Source: Plantago major
Taxonomy: Eukaryota; Streptophyta; Magnoliopsida; Lamiales; Plantaginaceae
Length of the DNA stretch: 64,000 bases
Direction of reading: 5' to 3'
Assembly: GCA_026545765.1 (NCBI GenBank)
Contig: CM048840.1
Location: forward strand, 80,814,877 to 80,878,876
Below the pieces are notes generated by a model. It did not search any database. It was not told where the DNA came from and worked only from the letters and a program-made list of their open reading frames with translations. A program made the position numbers and the translations under genes. Positions within the stretch are counted from its first letter, which is position 1, and every line of letters starts with the position of its first letter. This document shows, piece after piece, positions 20,251 to 32,282 of the stretch.

Positions 20251-22508
20251 GATTCTTGATCTTAGGAGATCTCTTGATTTGTGCTCTTTGTCATCTTGAT
20301 GTTGAAACCGATGTTGACTCGACATCACAATCAACCTTGGCGTGAGAAAAGTGATGTGTTTTTTGTTGCCTTTTGATTTTTTTTTTATTTTGTTTTTGTG
20401 TGTGTCTATGTGCTTTCTATGCTTCTGTACTGGTCTATGGCTGTTCCTGCTTTGTAGCTTACAATGGTGATGCTTAGGGTTTGAAAGGCTATTTGAAACC
20501 AAGGTTGAAAGGGATCGACTCTCCTGTGTGTTTGCTTTATGTAAAACCCACTTTTGCTCCTTTTTGGCTATTTTTACTCGTACCTTGACTCGCACTTGAT
20601 GTTGCCTCCTGTCCTTTATGCTTAATAAATCTAATGAATTATGATACAAAGGGCTCGAAGTGTTTCCGTCGAGGATCGTGTTGGGCAGGTTTCAAATACT
20701 ATCTAGATATCGACATGGCCAATGTGTCATATGTCGTGAGGGTTGATGGCCTGTACTGGAAACCAACACGCACAAAAGTGCCGATTCTCGTAATCTTCTT
20801 TGGTTCACTTTCTAAGTACCAAATTACCCAATGTGGTCAAATGGTGATTTTATGCCATGAGGGCGTGTGTTTGCCTAATTCGCATAGGCTTGACTTTGGA
20901 GTGGATTCATACGTGTTCCAATTATTTGACATAGTTCACGGTCTCATGGTCACCCCCACTCAAACTTATGCTAATTGTTCAATTTACTTCTTGAGGCAAT
21001 GTTGAGTGTGTTTCTTTGGTATTCCTTTCTCTCTCTGTCCTTGCTTGCAGTATTAGTGGTGTTAATCGAATCTGCACATTTTGAGACTTGGTTTCCTGGC
21101 TGACTTACATTAAGAGTGGTCTGATTTCCCAATGTTGTCATCGATGTTGAGTCAACATTCAAGTCAACATTGACTGTGCTTGAAGTACTATTTGCTCTTT
21201 TTTATATGTGTGTCTCTATCTGACCTTTCTGTGTGTTTTTGGGTTTGAGGGGGAGTAGGTTTGAGGAGTTCCAGGTCTAAGGTGTTTCTTTGGGGTTTGG
21301 GGCTTTTGCTTTCCTGTTCTTGCATGTTAAGTCATTTTTTAAGATCATGATTTTTGGTCAACCTCCCTAGGGTTTATCTGTTAATCTGATTACTATGACT
21401 TGACGGATAACTGTTTTACTTGCAACTTTAATCTTTTATTAACATTTATGCACAATTTCTGCAGCATTGATATATATTTGCAGGATCTTTTAAGGCAAAC
21501 CCAACAACACCCATCATGACCATCCACTCTTATCCTAACACTGCTCTCCAGCTAATCCAACCTCTATTCATGATTACTGCCCTTCAGCCGATCCAAACTC
21601 TTTTCGTGCTTTTGCTATCACCTTGGCTGCCAGTGTTGAACTCAATGTTTTCAACATCATTCTCCAACATTGTACAACTGTTATTGCAGGTCCTATAGTC
21701 CACAACTCAGTATTGCACTCATTGCATGTCTTCTTGTCTCTTTCTGTAAACTTGGTTGAATAATCTGAGAGATATCTTTCTTCTCAAAAAAGGGGGAGAA
21801 GAGAAGAGATTGAACAAAAAGCTAACATACTTTATTTTGTTATATTGCTCTCGTCTAATGTTGAGGGGGAGTTCTGTAGTTTCATACATTATATTTGTTT
21901 GTTTCTAACAAGTTTGTTCGGTGTGTTTTGTGAAGAAAGACAAGGGGAGATTGAATAGTGCGGTGTTGGCAATGTTTTGTCAACATTGCGACAACTTTGT
22001 TCTTGCACTTATCTTGCGATTCATAAGTTTGTCTTTATTCACTAACTCTGAGTGCGGGAATTGTCAAAAGAAGTATGATATGATGCCCATGATGAGTTCA
22101 AAGGAGATGAGTAGACAAAGAAATAAGAGGGAGTTTGAAAGTGCATATTTACTGAATGTTGAGTTACGTGTTGACTCGACATTGTCCATCGACATTGATT
22201 GATTGCACTTTATCTTCGGTTCCTACAAAGGATTCCTCTTGTCTTGTTTAAATCCTACTTGTTCAATTTGACTAACAAACTAGTTTTAGGTTGTGTGAAG
22301 AAATGTCAATTAAGGGGGAGATTGAAAGTGCGATTTAGTGCACTTTGTTTAGTAATTCAACCTTTCTTCGTAACATAACTGGTTCAATGTTTGTAGTTGT
22401 TTTTCTATGAATATTTTGAAGGATATATCAAGTTGGGCTTAAACATACTTAATGGATCAAAAGGAATCAATGAGCCCAAAGGAATGCTATTGCTTGATGA
22501 AAGACTAA
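20251..22508. other. 3' internal non-coding region of the Copia element
   Basis: About 2.2 kb between RNase H and the polypurine tract. Small open frames (for example 20634-21005 on plus) resemble nothing I recognise. Two AAGGGGGAG purine tracts precede the final one (near 21788 and 22312). Many imperfect palindromes of ATGTTG...CAACAT type occur. Confidence 0.6.
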
Positions 22509-22524
22509 GATTAAGGGGGAGATT
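22509..22524 (+). other. Polypurine tract of the Copia element
   Basis: AGATTAAGGGGGAGAT immediately before the 3' LTR start TGAAAATG. Confidence 0.85.
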
Positions 22525-23608
22525 GAAAATGCAAGTTGCACTTGATTAGTTAATCTTATCTTTCATGATTGATTCAATGTTTGTGTTTGTTGTTGTTGTT
22601 TGCGAACTGCAGGATTTCAATGTTGTGCAACATTGCGAAATAGTGCCGATACAATGTTGGAACAACATTACGGACAACAACAGACAACATAGAAACAAGC
22701 AGGCCAATTGGACTGATGACTTGGACTGGAAGCAATCAATTCGAATTCTGCGGGAATAAGGAAAGAGTTTGTTGTACTTTGGACATAAGGAATGCAATCT
22801 AAAAGAAGGAAAGAGTTTCACAAGTTATGGGCACCTTGAAAGAAAGAAGGAAATAAGCGATTCTCTAGAGATAATCTTGGAAAGATTTTCCGTGACCATA
22901 TATCTGAGAGAAACAACGTTAGTTTCTTCCTTTGAGATCTGGATCATCACATATATACGGGAAGAACATAGTTGCAAGAAGAATACAAGATTAAAGAGAG
23001 AATCTTTCAAGAAGATTGTTGAAGAAAGCAAGAAGGAAATATATTGTTGAAGACACTAATATGGGAATTTCCTTCTAGCTGATTATTGAAGAAAACAAGA
23101 ACATGGAAAATTGCCTTTGCTGAGATCCTATTGCCTTTCGACTTGGATGGGAGCTGTCGATATCTCAAGTATATATACAAGGATTCAGCTGAGCAATCAT
23201 CAAGCCTTTTTGATGATCAATCAAGATTTTATTAAAGAGTTTAGGCTTCTTGTTTTCTGCTAGCTTTAGAGTTTGTCTAAGAGTATTCATTGTTAGAATA
23301 ACTCTTTCAAACATCGACCTAGAATAGCTTTTACTGTTAGTTCTTCTAGGGCTAGTTTTTGGTTGTTTAATCAATCGTCTGTGATTGTATTAAACCCACT
23401 TGATTAGATCTACTTTTCCTGTCAGTAGATATTTTGCCTAAAGGCGTGGCCAACATATTTATATATGTTGGCTTGGTAATAGAAGTTTCATTCATATTCA
23501 TCCGCTGCCACCTGTTTACTATGTTGAAGACATTGTTGAACAACATTGTTGGCAACATTGTCTATTGATCTTGTTCCAAGTACCAATCCGGGATCCTACG
23601 TTCTAACA
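22525..23608 (+). repeat. 3' LTR of the Copia element
   Basis: 1084 bp, same ends as the 5' LTR, followed by the target duplication GTACG at 23609-23613. Confidence 0.92.
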
Positions 23609-24462
23609 GTACGATTTTCTCTCTTATTTTTGTTAGGTTGCGATACGCATACGCCCCCTTAATTTTTAAATGTGTTGCTATACGCCTCTTAAAGTACAAT
23701 TTTCAGAATATTTATTAGTCAAAGCATGTGATACATCGGGCCTAAAGCAATTATAAGGGCATATAGCGCATTTTAAAGTTCGGGGGCAATTCGCAACCCA
23801 TCAAAGATCAGGGCAAACCGCACAAATCGAATCAAAATTACTACGTACTTACAAACATCCTAACATTATACTAATTAACAATACAAATTCACAATCAATA
23901 TATCAATTGCACAAAGTTAACTAGCTAGTATACTATAGCTCCCATAAACATACAATTGATCTAATTAGTCGAAATTAACAAAATTCCCAATTTTGACAAC
24001 AAGTAAGGGTTCCAAAACACTCAACTAAATCATTCTAATCCTATTACATATACGAAAATATCAAATTAACAACCCTAAATACTTCCAAACATCTTAACAT
24101 TATACTAAAAATCCAAATTCACAATCAATATATCAATTGAACATCTCAAAGTTAACACACTACGTAATATAAGCTTAACTAACTACTACATACTTACAAT
24201 AAACATGCAATTGCTCAAATTAGTCGAAATTAACAAAATCCCTAAATTTGGCAAAGTTAGGGTTTTAGCCAAAATACCTTCGATTTAGCTGAAAAAAGAT
24301 GAAATTTGTTGACCACGAGCTCCTTGTCCCACGAACTTGAAGACTCCGAAATTGGCCGGAACGGTCGAGATTTGGCCAGAAAGAGAGATTTGGCGAATGT
24401 AGAAATGAAGAGAAGAAGAACACGCGCAGAAATGATTCTGCTGGAGCCGATAGTATATTGAT
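23609..24462. other. Spacer of unit 3, continued
   Basis: Resumes the spacer exactly where the Copia element interrupted it. Nearly identical to the unit 1 and 2 spacers in AT-rich parts. Small losses cluster at C/G-containing words. Non-coding. Confidence 0.65.
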
Positions 24463-24734
24463 TTTAACGACGGATCGCTATCCGTTGCTAAATAAATAGC
24501 GACGGATCGCGATCCGTCGCTATTTACAATTTTATTTATTTTTTTAATCCGATTGACTTATTTAGGGCGGATTTAATATCAATCCTAAATAACGGCGGAT
24601 TTTTTATCGTCGCTATTTGGCGGCGGAAAAACTTCCGTCGCTAAATTAGCAGCGGATTAGAGGCGGATCGCTCAATCCGTCTCCAATCCGTCGCTAAAAT
24701 TAGCGATTCGTTGCTAAATACGGAATCTATCCGT
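24463..24734. mobile_element. CACTA-type end, truncated (unit 3)
   Basis: Same palindromic array as the other units, but the terminal TTCTTGTAGTG is missing. At GGAATCTATCCGT the sequence jumps to DNA normally lying downstream of the transporter, so the terminus, promoter and whole transporter are deleted. Confidence 0.75.
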
Positions 24735-25182
24735 AGTGAATTTTATCGCCATTTAAATGTATGAAACCTCACCCGTAGTGAATTTTGAGGCGAAAAGTGG
24801 ACACAAAAGCGAAAGGTAGGTGAAATGTAGCTATGCGTTTACAGTTTGACCAAAACTAATTGACATCCAACAAGAACTAATAAATATCTAAACATCGCAC
24901 AACATCCACTATGAAATCAAGATTTCTACTATTTCATTCCTTTAGCGACTTATAACAATACAAAGTAGTTCTACAAACCAATGACTACAACAAGAATCCA
25001 TGTCTTGAACTTCCACATTTCTCGGATGATATTTTACATCTACCAACAATTTTCCACTAAGAAAGAAGCGAAATATATAATGCATTCTTGTATCTCCAAG
25101 TTTGATCCTTGACTTGATTGCATTCTTGTATCTCTATGTTTGATCATTTTCAACATCCATCCAAATGCTACATTTGGCTTTC
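24735..25182. other. Deletion junction and J-protein 3' flank (unit 3)
   Basis: After a short filler with a repeated CCGTAGTGAATTTT (24731 and 24773) the DNA matches the region downstream of the J-protein gene in unit 1 (from about 9495). No gene. Confidence 0.6.
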
Positions 25183-27159
25183 TCAAGACTTTTATCGATA
25201 ATGACTGGTCGATAAGCGGCATAATTCTGAGTTATCAAAGATTATAGCTAAATTTGATTTTCATCAACGAAGCAGAATAGCAAAAGAACTGAATCATTTG
25301 AAATAGAATTTTCTCGATACCAAAATCAAAGCGCTCCACGGTCAAAAGCTTTCCAACAACAAATGATTAATAATATATGAGATCTAGATTAAGTAGACCT
25401 GAGCGAGCAGTTGCTTAACTTTCTCATTTTTCAAGTCTGATTCTTCAAATACCTTATATCGGCCCCAACAACATTGCTCGCTCTTGCAACATCAGTTCGT
25501 CTCTCTCTGTTGATACGGAAATATGTCCAATCCGTTAAAGGCGCCATAGGCGTGTCTAAAAGCGTCGCGGCTTAACTAGCCAATTCGATCTTGGTCCGAC
25601 CTCACATGGTCCGCCATGAAGTGAATCGGCGATGCGCGAAGTCACTACATCCCGGCCCGGTCTGGCTAAGGAAAGGACTTGTAAACTGACCATGTCGATG
25701 AGAGATGCCTAACGGACCGTCACGAGAGAACCTCGGGCCACCATTACTCTAAGACCAAGCGTATATAGCAACCCTGAGATACTTAGTGAGACTCTTGGCT
25801 CGGACATCGAGTCACCGAGGCGAATCAACCAAGCGAGATCTGTCGAGGGACTAACACGGACCAACAGTGAGCAGTTACTCTCGGAGGAAAAGGTCAAACT
25901 ACCCTCGGGCCCTTATCGGTATTGGACTCTTGTTCACTAATGGGCCATGGGCGAAAGTAACATTGGTGTCCAAATCTGGATCGTACACTTGGCATCATCT
26001 CATGAGCTACCTCATGAGTATCGATATCTATAAATCTGACTCAAGGTCTAAGACCTAGGTGAGGAGAACTTCGACAAGTCACGAGCCATATTAATATTAT
26101 AGCCTCCCTCATAACTATTACATTGAGAGCTTCCAACTCTCTTGTGTAAAGTCTCTTAGGATTGACATAGGCAATCAGGGCATCATTCTAACCCCCACTT
26201 AGTCATTTTAGGTGACTGGTTGACGAGTATTCCTTGGACTTCAAGTAGGAGGCAGACTCTGGACCGGGTTGCTTGTAATAGTTTGGTTAGTTAGTGTTCG
26301 AGGTTTACCTCGACCTCTCCCTTTGAATCTGCGGTGATGAAGATGGTTGAAGAGGTAAAACTAGCGAGGATTTGATATATCACCCAAGCGTTGCCAAGAC
26401 TTGCGACTGCTAACAAAACATCTCCTTTAGAATCCAAAAGCAAAAACATAGCGACAAGAAGTACAAAACAATGTTAACATGTAATTATGATTACTTACAG
26501 CTTCCTTTGAAGCCGTTACCACAAAAGCCGACCACTTTCTTCTTCTGATTAATACATCTTCAACATGACCAAATTTCTCAAAAATCTGTCAATCTACGTA
26601 GTGTAGTTTACACTCTTCTCCCACGAAACTTTAAGAGTTTTATCTTTATCGAATCCATTGCCTTCACCACTCGATTTATTAACTTCCTTAACATGTTTTT
26701 TCTTATAAGGAGTTGAAACATCTCCCACTTTGTTAGAGTGCATAGCTCGTATTCTAGCAATCTCCTCCACGAGATTAGGCGATCATCTCTTCCTCCTCTC
26801 GAGCTTTCATGTTTAGATCAACAACAAAAGAAGACCTCTCCCTTTCTTCAAGATCGGACATCATCTTCTGCGCTTAGAATCATTACGCCCTTGGCGTTGA
26901 TATTGTCGCTGAAGCTTCTCTCGTTTCACTCTAAGTAAATCATCAAATAACTTCCTAGCCTTCTCATCCTTGAGAACCTCCTAGGAAGTCTGAAGCTTTA
27001 GAAACCCAGCATGTGCATTAGGGTCATCCGGTCTCTTATCCGGATGCAACACCCTCGCCTTTGCTCGATAAGCTTTCTGAATATCTTGCTCCGAAAACTT
27101 GGCACCTTCCTCGCGGACGGCGATCCCAAAACAAGATAATGATCAACCTCCATATCCAT
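25183..27159 (-). pseudogene. J-domain/RRM gene, split by a solo LTR (unit 3)
   Basis: ATG at 27157-27159 opens MDMEVDHYLVLG. ARVLHPDKRPDDPNAHAGFL is readable, but the next words read LQTS-stop-EVL through a TAG. Coiled-coil and RRM parts follow with many small losses (KDKTLKVSWEKS). Exon 2 carries the Gypsy solo LTR at 25508-26314. The last exon (near 25183) is decayed and no longer reads AAERQKS. Not functional. Confidence 0.8.
25508..26314 (+). mobile_element. Solo LTR of a Gypsy (Tat-like) element inside a J-protein exon
   Basis: Starts TGTTGATACGG and ends near TTTACCTCGAC. It matches the inverted LTR at 34348-35184 and the plus LTR at 45429-46360. The flanks CTCTC at 25503-25507 and 26315-26319 fit a 5-bp target duplication. 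No internal sequence is present, as expected after LTR-LTR recombination. Confidence 0.85.
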
Positions 27160-27654
27160 ATCACCTACACGGTATCTTATCAAGCGCAAAAAGCGTAATA
27201 ATATTCAAAAATTAAACAAAAAGCTTCCACGATACTCATATACAAACAAACAAAAGGTGAACTAATATGTACATACCGCCTATTCTCATAAAGTCGATAG
27301 CAACAAATACTCAAACACTCCAATTTCCCCTTTATGGAATTTGGGGCATAATATATGATCTAGTTGACCAATTTCTTACAAACTGAAAGTAAACAAGCAG
27401 TAGCATTCAAGAAGAATCGAAAAACCAATCAATCTCATATGGGATTTTTGTGAATTTGAATTAGGTTTCAATCCAATTGAAGACATCGGAAACCTAAAAG
27501 CCCTAATTGCAGCCACAAAAATGATCAATTACAAAATAAAGGGGGAAAAGTTACCAATTAGGAAAAATACTTTACCCATGAAATAGGCGGCGGAGATGAT
27601 GGTGGATCGGCAGTGGTGGTGCCGCTGGTTGCTCCGGAGGTAGATCTTGTGGAG

Positions 27655-28612
27655 ATTTTCAAGAATACTGTACTCAACTAGAGCAGCTCAACAATATTTC
27701 AAGTGACTAGAGTGGATTGGATATCGGTTATAAGCGCATGCCAAACAGTCTCTAATTTTTAACCGTAGTAGTGCCTCTTAAAGTTTGACTATTGTACGAT
27801 TTTCTCTCTTATTTTTGTTAGGTTGCGATCGCATACATATAATTTTTAAATGTGTTGCTATCGCCTCTTAAAGTAAAATTTTCAGAATATTTATTAGTCA
27901 AAGCATGTGATACACATCGGGGCGCAAATAAGCAATTATAAGGGCATATAGCGCATTTTAAAGTTAAGGGCGATTAGCAACCCATCAAAGATCGGGGCAA
28001 ACCGCACAAATCGAATCAAAATTACTACGTACTGACAAACATCCTAACATTATACTAATTAACAATACAAATTGACAATCAATATATCAATTGCACAAAG
28101 GTAACTAGCTAGTATACTATAGCTCCGATAAACATACAATTGATCTAATTAGTCGAAATTAACAAAATTCCCAATTTTGACAACAAGTAAGGGTTCCAAA
28201 ACACTCAACTAAATCATTCTAATACTGTTACATATACGAAAATATCAAATTAACAACCCTACATACTTCCAAACATACATTATACTAAAAATCCAAATTC
28301 ACAATCAATATATCAATTGAACATCACAAAGTTAACACACTCGTAATATAAGCAACTAACTACTACATATTTACAATAAACATGCAATTGCTCAAATTAG
28401 TAAAATTAACAAAATCCCCAAATTTGGCAAAGTTAGGGTTTTAGCGAAAATACCTTGATTTAGGTGAAAAAGATGGAATTTGTTGACCACGAGCTCCTTG
28501 TCCCAGGCTTGAGAATACTCGAAATTGGCGGAGCAGTCGAGATTTGGCGAATGAAGAAATGCGAGAAGAAGAACACGTGCAAAATGATTACTTGGGCCGA
28601 TGGTATATTGAT
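27655..28612. other. Spacer of unit 4
   Basis: Non-coding, close copy of 5099-6102. Confidence 0.6.
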
Positions 28613-28946
28613 TTTAGCGAATCGCTATCCGTCGCTAAAATCCGTCGCTAAATAAATAACAGCGGACGCGATCCGTCGCTATTTACAATTTTATTATTAT
28701 TTTTTTTTTAATCCGGTGACTTATTGAGTCACGGTTTAATATCAAATCCTAAATAACGACGGATTTTTTATCCGTCGCTATTTGGCGGCGGAAAAACATC
28801 TATCGCTAAATTAGCGGCGGATTAGAGGCGGATTGGTAATTCGCTCAATCGTCTCCATTCCGTCGCTAAAATTAGCGATTAACGCTAAATAAGCGTCGGA
28901 ATCTATCCGTCGCTACCGTCCGTCACTAAATGCGGTTCTTGAAGTG
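28613..28946. mobile_element. CACTA-type end (unit 4)
   Basis: Palindromic GACGGA/TCCGTC array ending TTCTTGAAGTG (28936-28946), one base off the consensus terminus. Confidence 0.7.
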
Positions 28947-29606
28947 ATATAGAGTATCATCTAACTTTATTTGAGAGCCGGAGACTATAAAGTACTATAT
29001 ATTTTATGCTACTTTACCATGATTAGTTGATCACTCTGCATCAACATTACTATTAGCGCATCCAATCTTTTTGTCAGGATCTGACCTTTCGTCGAACAAA
29101 CAGTGATGTTTGAAATGATTGATACATTTTGATCCACAAGCTAATAATTTTCTTGACATGATATTTTACACTTCATATTTATCATCTCGTTTACACTCCT
29201 CACGAATATTTCTAAAGTACGGTGTATACGTAACAAGTTATGATTGACATTATACCGTGGGAGGATTAAAATTGTTAAATTGTAAAATGCAGAAAATATG
29301 TAAAGTGGATAAAGAAGAGTTATTATCCTAATCGTAAAAGATGTGAATTTAATCACTTTATTGCCATTGAGTTACAACATATCTTTAACATGCATGATTG
29401 ATAATTCAGCATAATTTTCTATTTTGAAAAGAGAAATTGTATAGTCATGAAAGACTACTCACATAAGAAGAGACCAACCTTTCTGAGCACAAAGACTACT
29501 TTCCTTGAATCTCTCTATTTCTAGTATGTAATTTATATCCGGTTACATAATCGTTTACTAAACATATCCAAAAACTACTACGACTAATCACATAGTACAT
29601 CAACAT
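28947..29606. promoter_or_regulatory. Upstream region of the transporter gene, unit 4
   Basis: Copy of 6439-7117 with small losses. Non-coding. Confidence 0.45.
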
Positions 29607-29614
29607 TATTTAAA
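29607..29614 (+). promoter_or_regulatory. TATA-like box (unit 4)
   Basis: TATTTAAA, same position relative to the ATG as in unit 1. Confidence 0.45.
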
Positions 29615-29825
29615 CCTCTCCAAAACTGCTATCCATACCAATTTTTCTCCTCGCCTAGGATCTATTTGGATCTTGTTACGATGACATAGAGGTTGTTAAT
29701 TAGTTTTGATCATCCCTTTATGTTCGTTTGTTTGCTCGTTTGTTTGAGCATCCCTTATACTTTCGTTGTACACGTGTGAAAGTGATTAATCTTGAACTAT
29801 TTTTGCCGTCTCGAAAAAAGCAAGG

Positions 29826-31458
29826 ATGGGGATGGCTCAACGGGACGTGCAGGCGTGTGGGTTCATGATGTTACGCCTCGTTCACGATCATGGCGGCGCC
29901 GAACTTACCTCTTGGTGTCTACTCGAAGGTGATCAAATCGGCCCTCGGATACGATCGAATGACGCTTAACCTGAGTACACCTGCGACTTGGGAAGCGACG
30001 TTGGAGTTTTGTCGGCCTCATAGCGAGGTTACCGGTGTGGTTTGTGCTCTGGTCGGTTCGGCCATGAATTTAGTGGGCTACTTCATGATCGGCTTTGTTG
30101 GTGCAAAGATTAAGAAGCCTACTGCAGGAGATGTGTGCACATACTGCATTGGTGAGTCGCAGAATGTATGCAACAAGTCGCTTACTTGTGTTGAATTTTC
30201 ACGAGTAGAGGGATGTTGCTTGGTTTGATGAAGGGGTTTGTGGAAATTTGGCCAGGCGATTTTACTGACTTTATTTGGCGATTTTTGGGAGCGATGGCAA
30301 GTCGTTGATCTTGCTTATCGGGTGGCTTCATTATTATTCGATTCTGTTCATGTTCAATATCTGGATCATGAAGATTTGAGGCATCGAATGAGGTGAAGGT
30401 GTTTCATCGATGTCTGGTTATCTCTGGTGTGATGGCTCTAGTTTGATGGGATTGACTATTGCAGTATGTTACTTCGCTCATCTTGATTATGTTATAAGTG
30501 CAAGCGGTGTTTGTTTCTTGTTGTTTCTTCCATTGTTGATTTACGTAATGGAGGAATTAGCTACATGGAACTTGAGAAGGAAACCTGAAGTTCCTTGATT
30601 GTTGTTGTGGAACAACCACGGTTGTAGTTTCAAATTTAGAAATCGTGGAGTTGCGAGAGGCGAAAAGGAAGAGCCCGGTGAGGCAGGCTATTTCGAGCAT
30701 ATTTAAGAAGCGAAAGAGGTGAAGATTATACCATATTGCGGGACACATTAAGCAATGACATGGTATTTCTTTTAAATTAGCTTCGTTACGTGGGCTCGGT
30801 TCGACTTCACTGCGATCGATAACAGGCGGATCGGAGAATCCTTAGGCTATCCTGCGGACCATTAGCACATTCGTTTCTCGATGAGCATATGGAACTACTT
30901 GACGGGGTATTCTCGGATTCGCCTCTGAAAAGCTGCTTACGAAGTGGAAAGTGCGAAGAACAACGATGATGACATTCGCTCTCGTCCTCCCGCTATCGGT
31001 GATCTTATGATTGCTTTCCCTTTCCCAAGTTCGGTCTACATCGCTTCATTACTCATAGGATTCTCCTTCGGTATCCACTAGCTGGCGATCATCATCATAT
31101 CGAGCTTTTTCGTCGAAGTACTATTCGACTCTCTTCAGCGTGGTCATTTGGCTAGCCCCTCGGATCATACATAATGAGCGTGGTGATAGTTGGGAGGCTA
31201 TGCGACAATGAGGCCTTGAAGCAACTTGCTAGTAAAGGTTGTGAGAACAATGGTGAAGGTGACATGTATCGGTAGCCATTGCTTTCTGAGCGTCTTTCAT
31301 TGTACTTGATTGCGCGAACTGTTGGGGCACTCGTCACGTTGATTCTTGTGTATGCAGGACTAAGGAATACTCAGGAGTGACATCTACAAGAAGTTGAGAG
31401 ATGAAATGGAAGCGATGAAAAGAAGGAGATGGCAATGGTGAATCAAGTACAAAGATAG
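29826..31458 (+). pseudogene. Nodulin-like / major facilitator transporter (unit 4 copy, heavily disrupted)
   Basis: The full gene can be followed from ATG 29826 to TAG 31456-31458, but with dozens of small changes. Readable islands are GVYSKVIKSALGYDRMTLNL, VISASGVCFLLFLPLLIYV and EELATWNLRRK. The ~35-bp segment encoding LLTGRWFM at the start is missing. Most differences from unit 1 fall on CTG, CAG, CCG or CGG words. Whether this is true pseudogene decay or assembly error cannot be settled from the sequence. Confidence 0.8.
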
Positions 31459-32282
31459 CCTTGTTTCTTTTTCTTTCGTAAGATGTTTAAGTAACAGTTT
31501 CTTTTATTTTGTTTCAACTCGGTGTTTGTATTTCTTTCCTTTTACGGTTTCTAAATGGAATATAGTTTTACTTTTACTTTTTACTATTTGTCCCTTTGCA
31601 TTTTTCTTGAGTTATTCCTACAATTTTGTCTATTCAAACACTAAATTAAGCTTATTGTGTATGAGTCTCAATGAACATGAATGTGCAAATTAGAACTCAT
31701 AATCTTAACTTGTGTTGAAACTAGATTTACACAAGTCCTTATGTCGTAGTTTGAAAGAACCAACCTAGTGTTCGAAACTAGGTTCAGTTAGCCTTTGGAA
31801 GATTTGGAATCGGGCTAATCTCTTAATCAAAATCGAATTTTTCCAATATTCCATGCCAAACCTCACCGTAGTGAATTACGAGGCCCAAAAGTGGACACGA
31901 AAGGCGAAAGGTAGGTGAAATGTAGCGCAAGCGTTTACCAGTTCGACCAAAACTAATTGACATCCAACAAGAGCGCTAATAAATATCTAAACATCTGCAC
32001 AATATCGTACCATGAAATCAAGATTTCTACTATTTCATTCCTTTAGCGACTTATAACAATACAAAGTAGTTCTACAAACCAATGACTACAACAAGAATCC
32101 ATGTCTTGAACTTCCACATTTCTCGGATGATATTTTACATCTACCATCAATTTTCCACTAAGAAAAAGCGAAATATATAATGCATTCTTGTATCTCCAAG
32201 TTTGATCCTTGTTGCGATTGCATTCTTGTATCTCTATGTTTGATCATTTTCAACATCCATCCAAATGCTACATTTGGCTTTC
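31459..32282. other. Convergent intergenic region (unit 4)
   Basis: Copy of 9083-9924. Nothing coding. Confidence 0.55.

Larger units (their letters stand above)
16956..23608 (+). mobile_element. Copia-type LTR retrotransposon with target-site duplication
   Basis: Two direct LTRs (16956-18044 and 22525-23608) start TGAAAATGCAAG and end TTCTAACA. The flanking 5-bp duplications are GTACG at 16951-16955 and 23609-23613. A primer binding site (TGGCATCAGAGCC) and a polypurine tract (AAGGGGGAGAT) are present. Internal DNA is only 4.5 kb. Gag with a zinc knuckle and the RNase H end of pol are recognisable, but protease, most of integrase and the RT core are missing. The element is complete as an insertion but non-autonomous. 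Confidence 0.93.
16904..27654 (+). repeat. Tandem cassette unit 3 (Copia insertion, transporter deleted)
   Basis: Starts inside the spacer at the deletion junction. It is interrupted by the Copia element (16956-23608), resumes at 23609 with the same spacer, keeps a truncated CACTA end, jumps over the whole transporter gene at about 24735-24770, and ends with a J-protein copy holding a solo LTR. Confidence 0.85.

Noticed and set aside
20227..20649. 140-codon minus-strand frame rich in K, H and R
   Set aside because: It overlaps the RNase H end and low-complexity T-rich DNA on the other strand; composition explains it.
20634..21005. 123-codon open frame in the Copia 3' region as a possible extra gene
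   Set aside because: It has no recognisable motif, low-quality codon pattern, and is embedded in degraded retroelement DNA. Chance length in AT-rich sequence is plausible.
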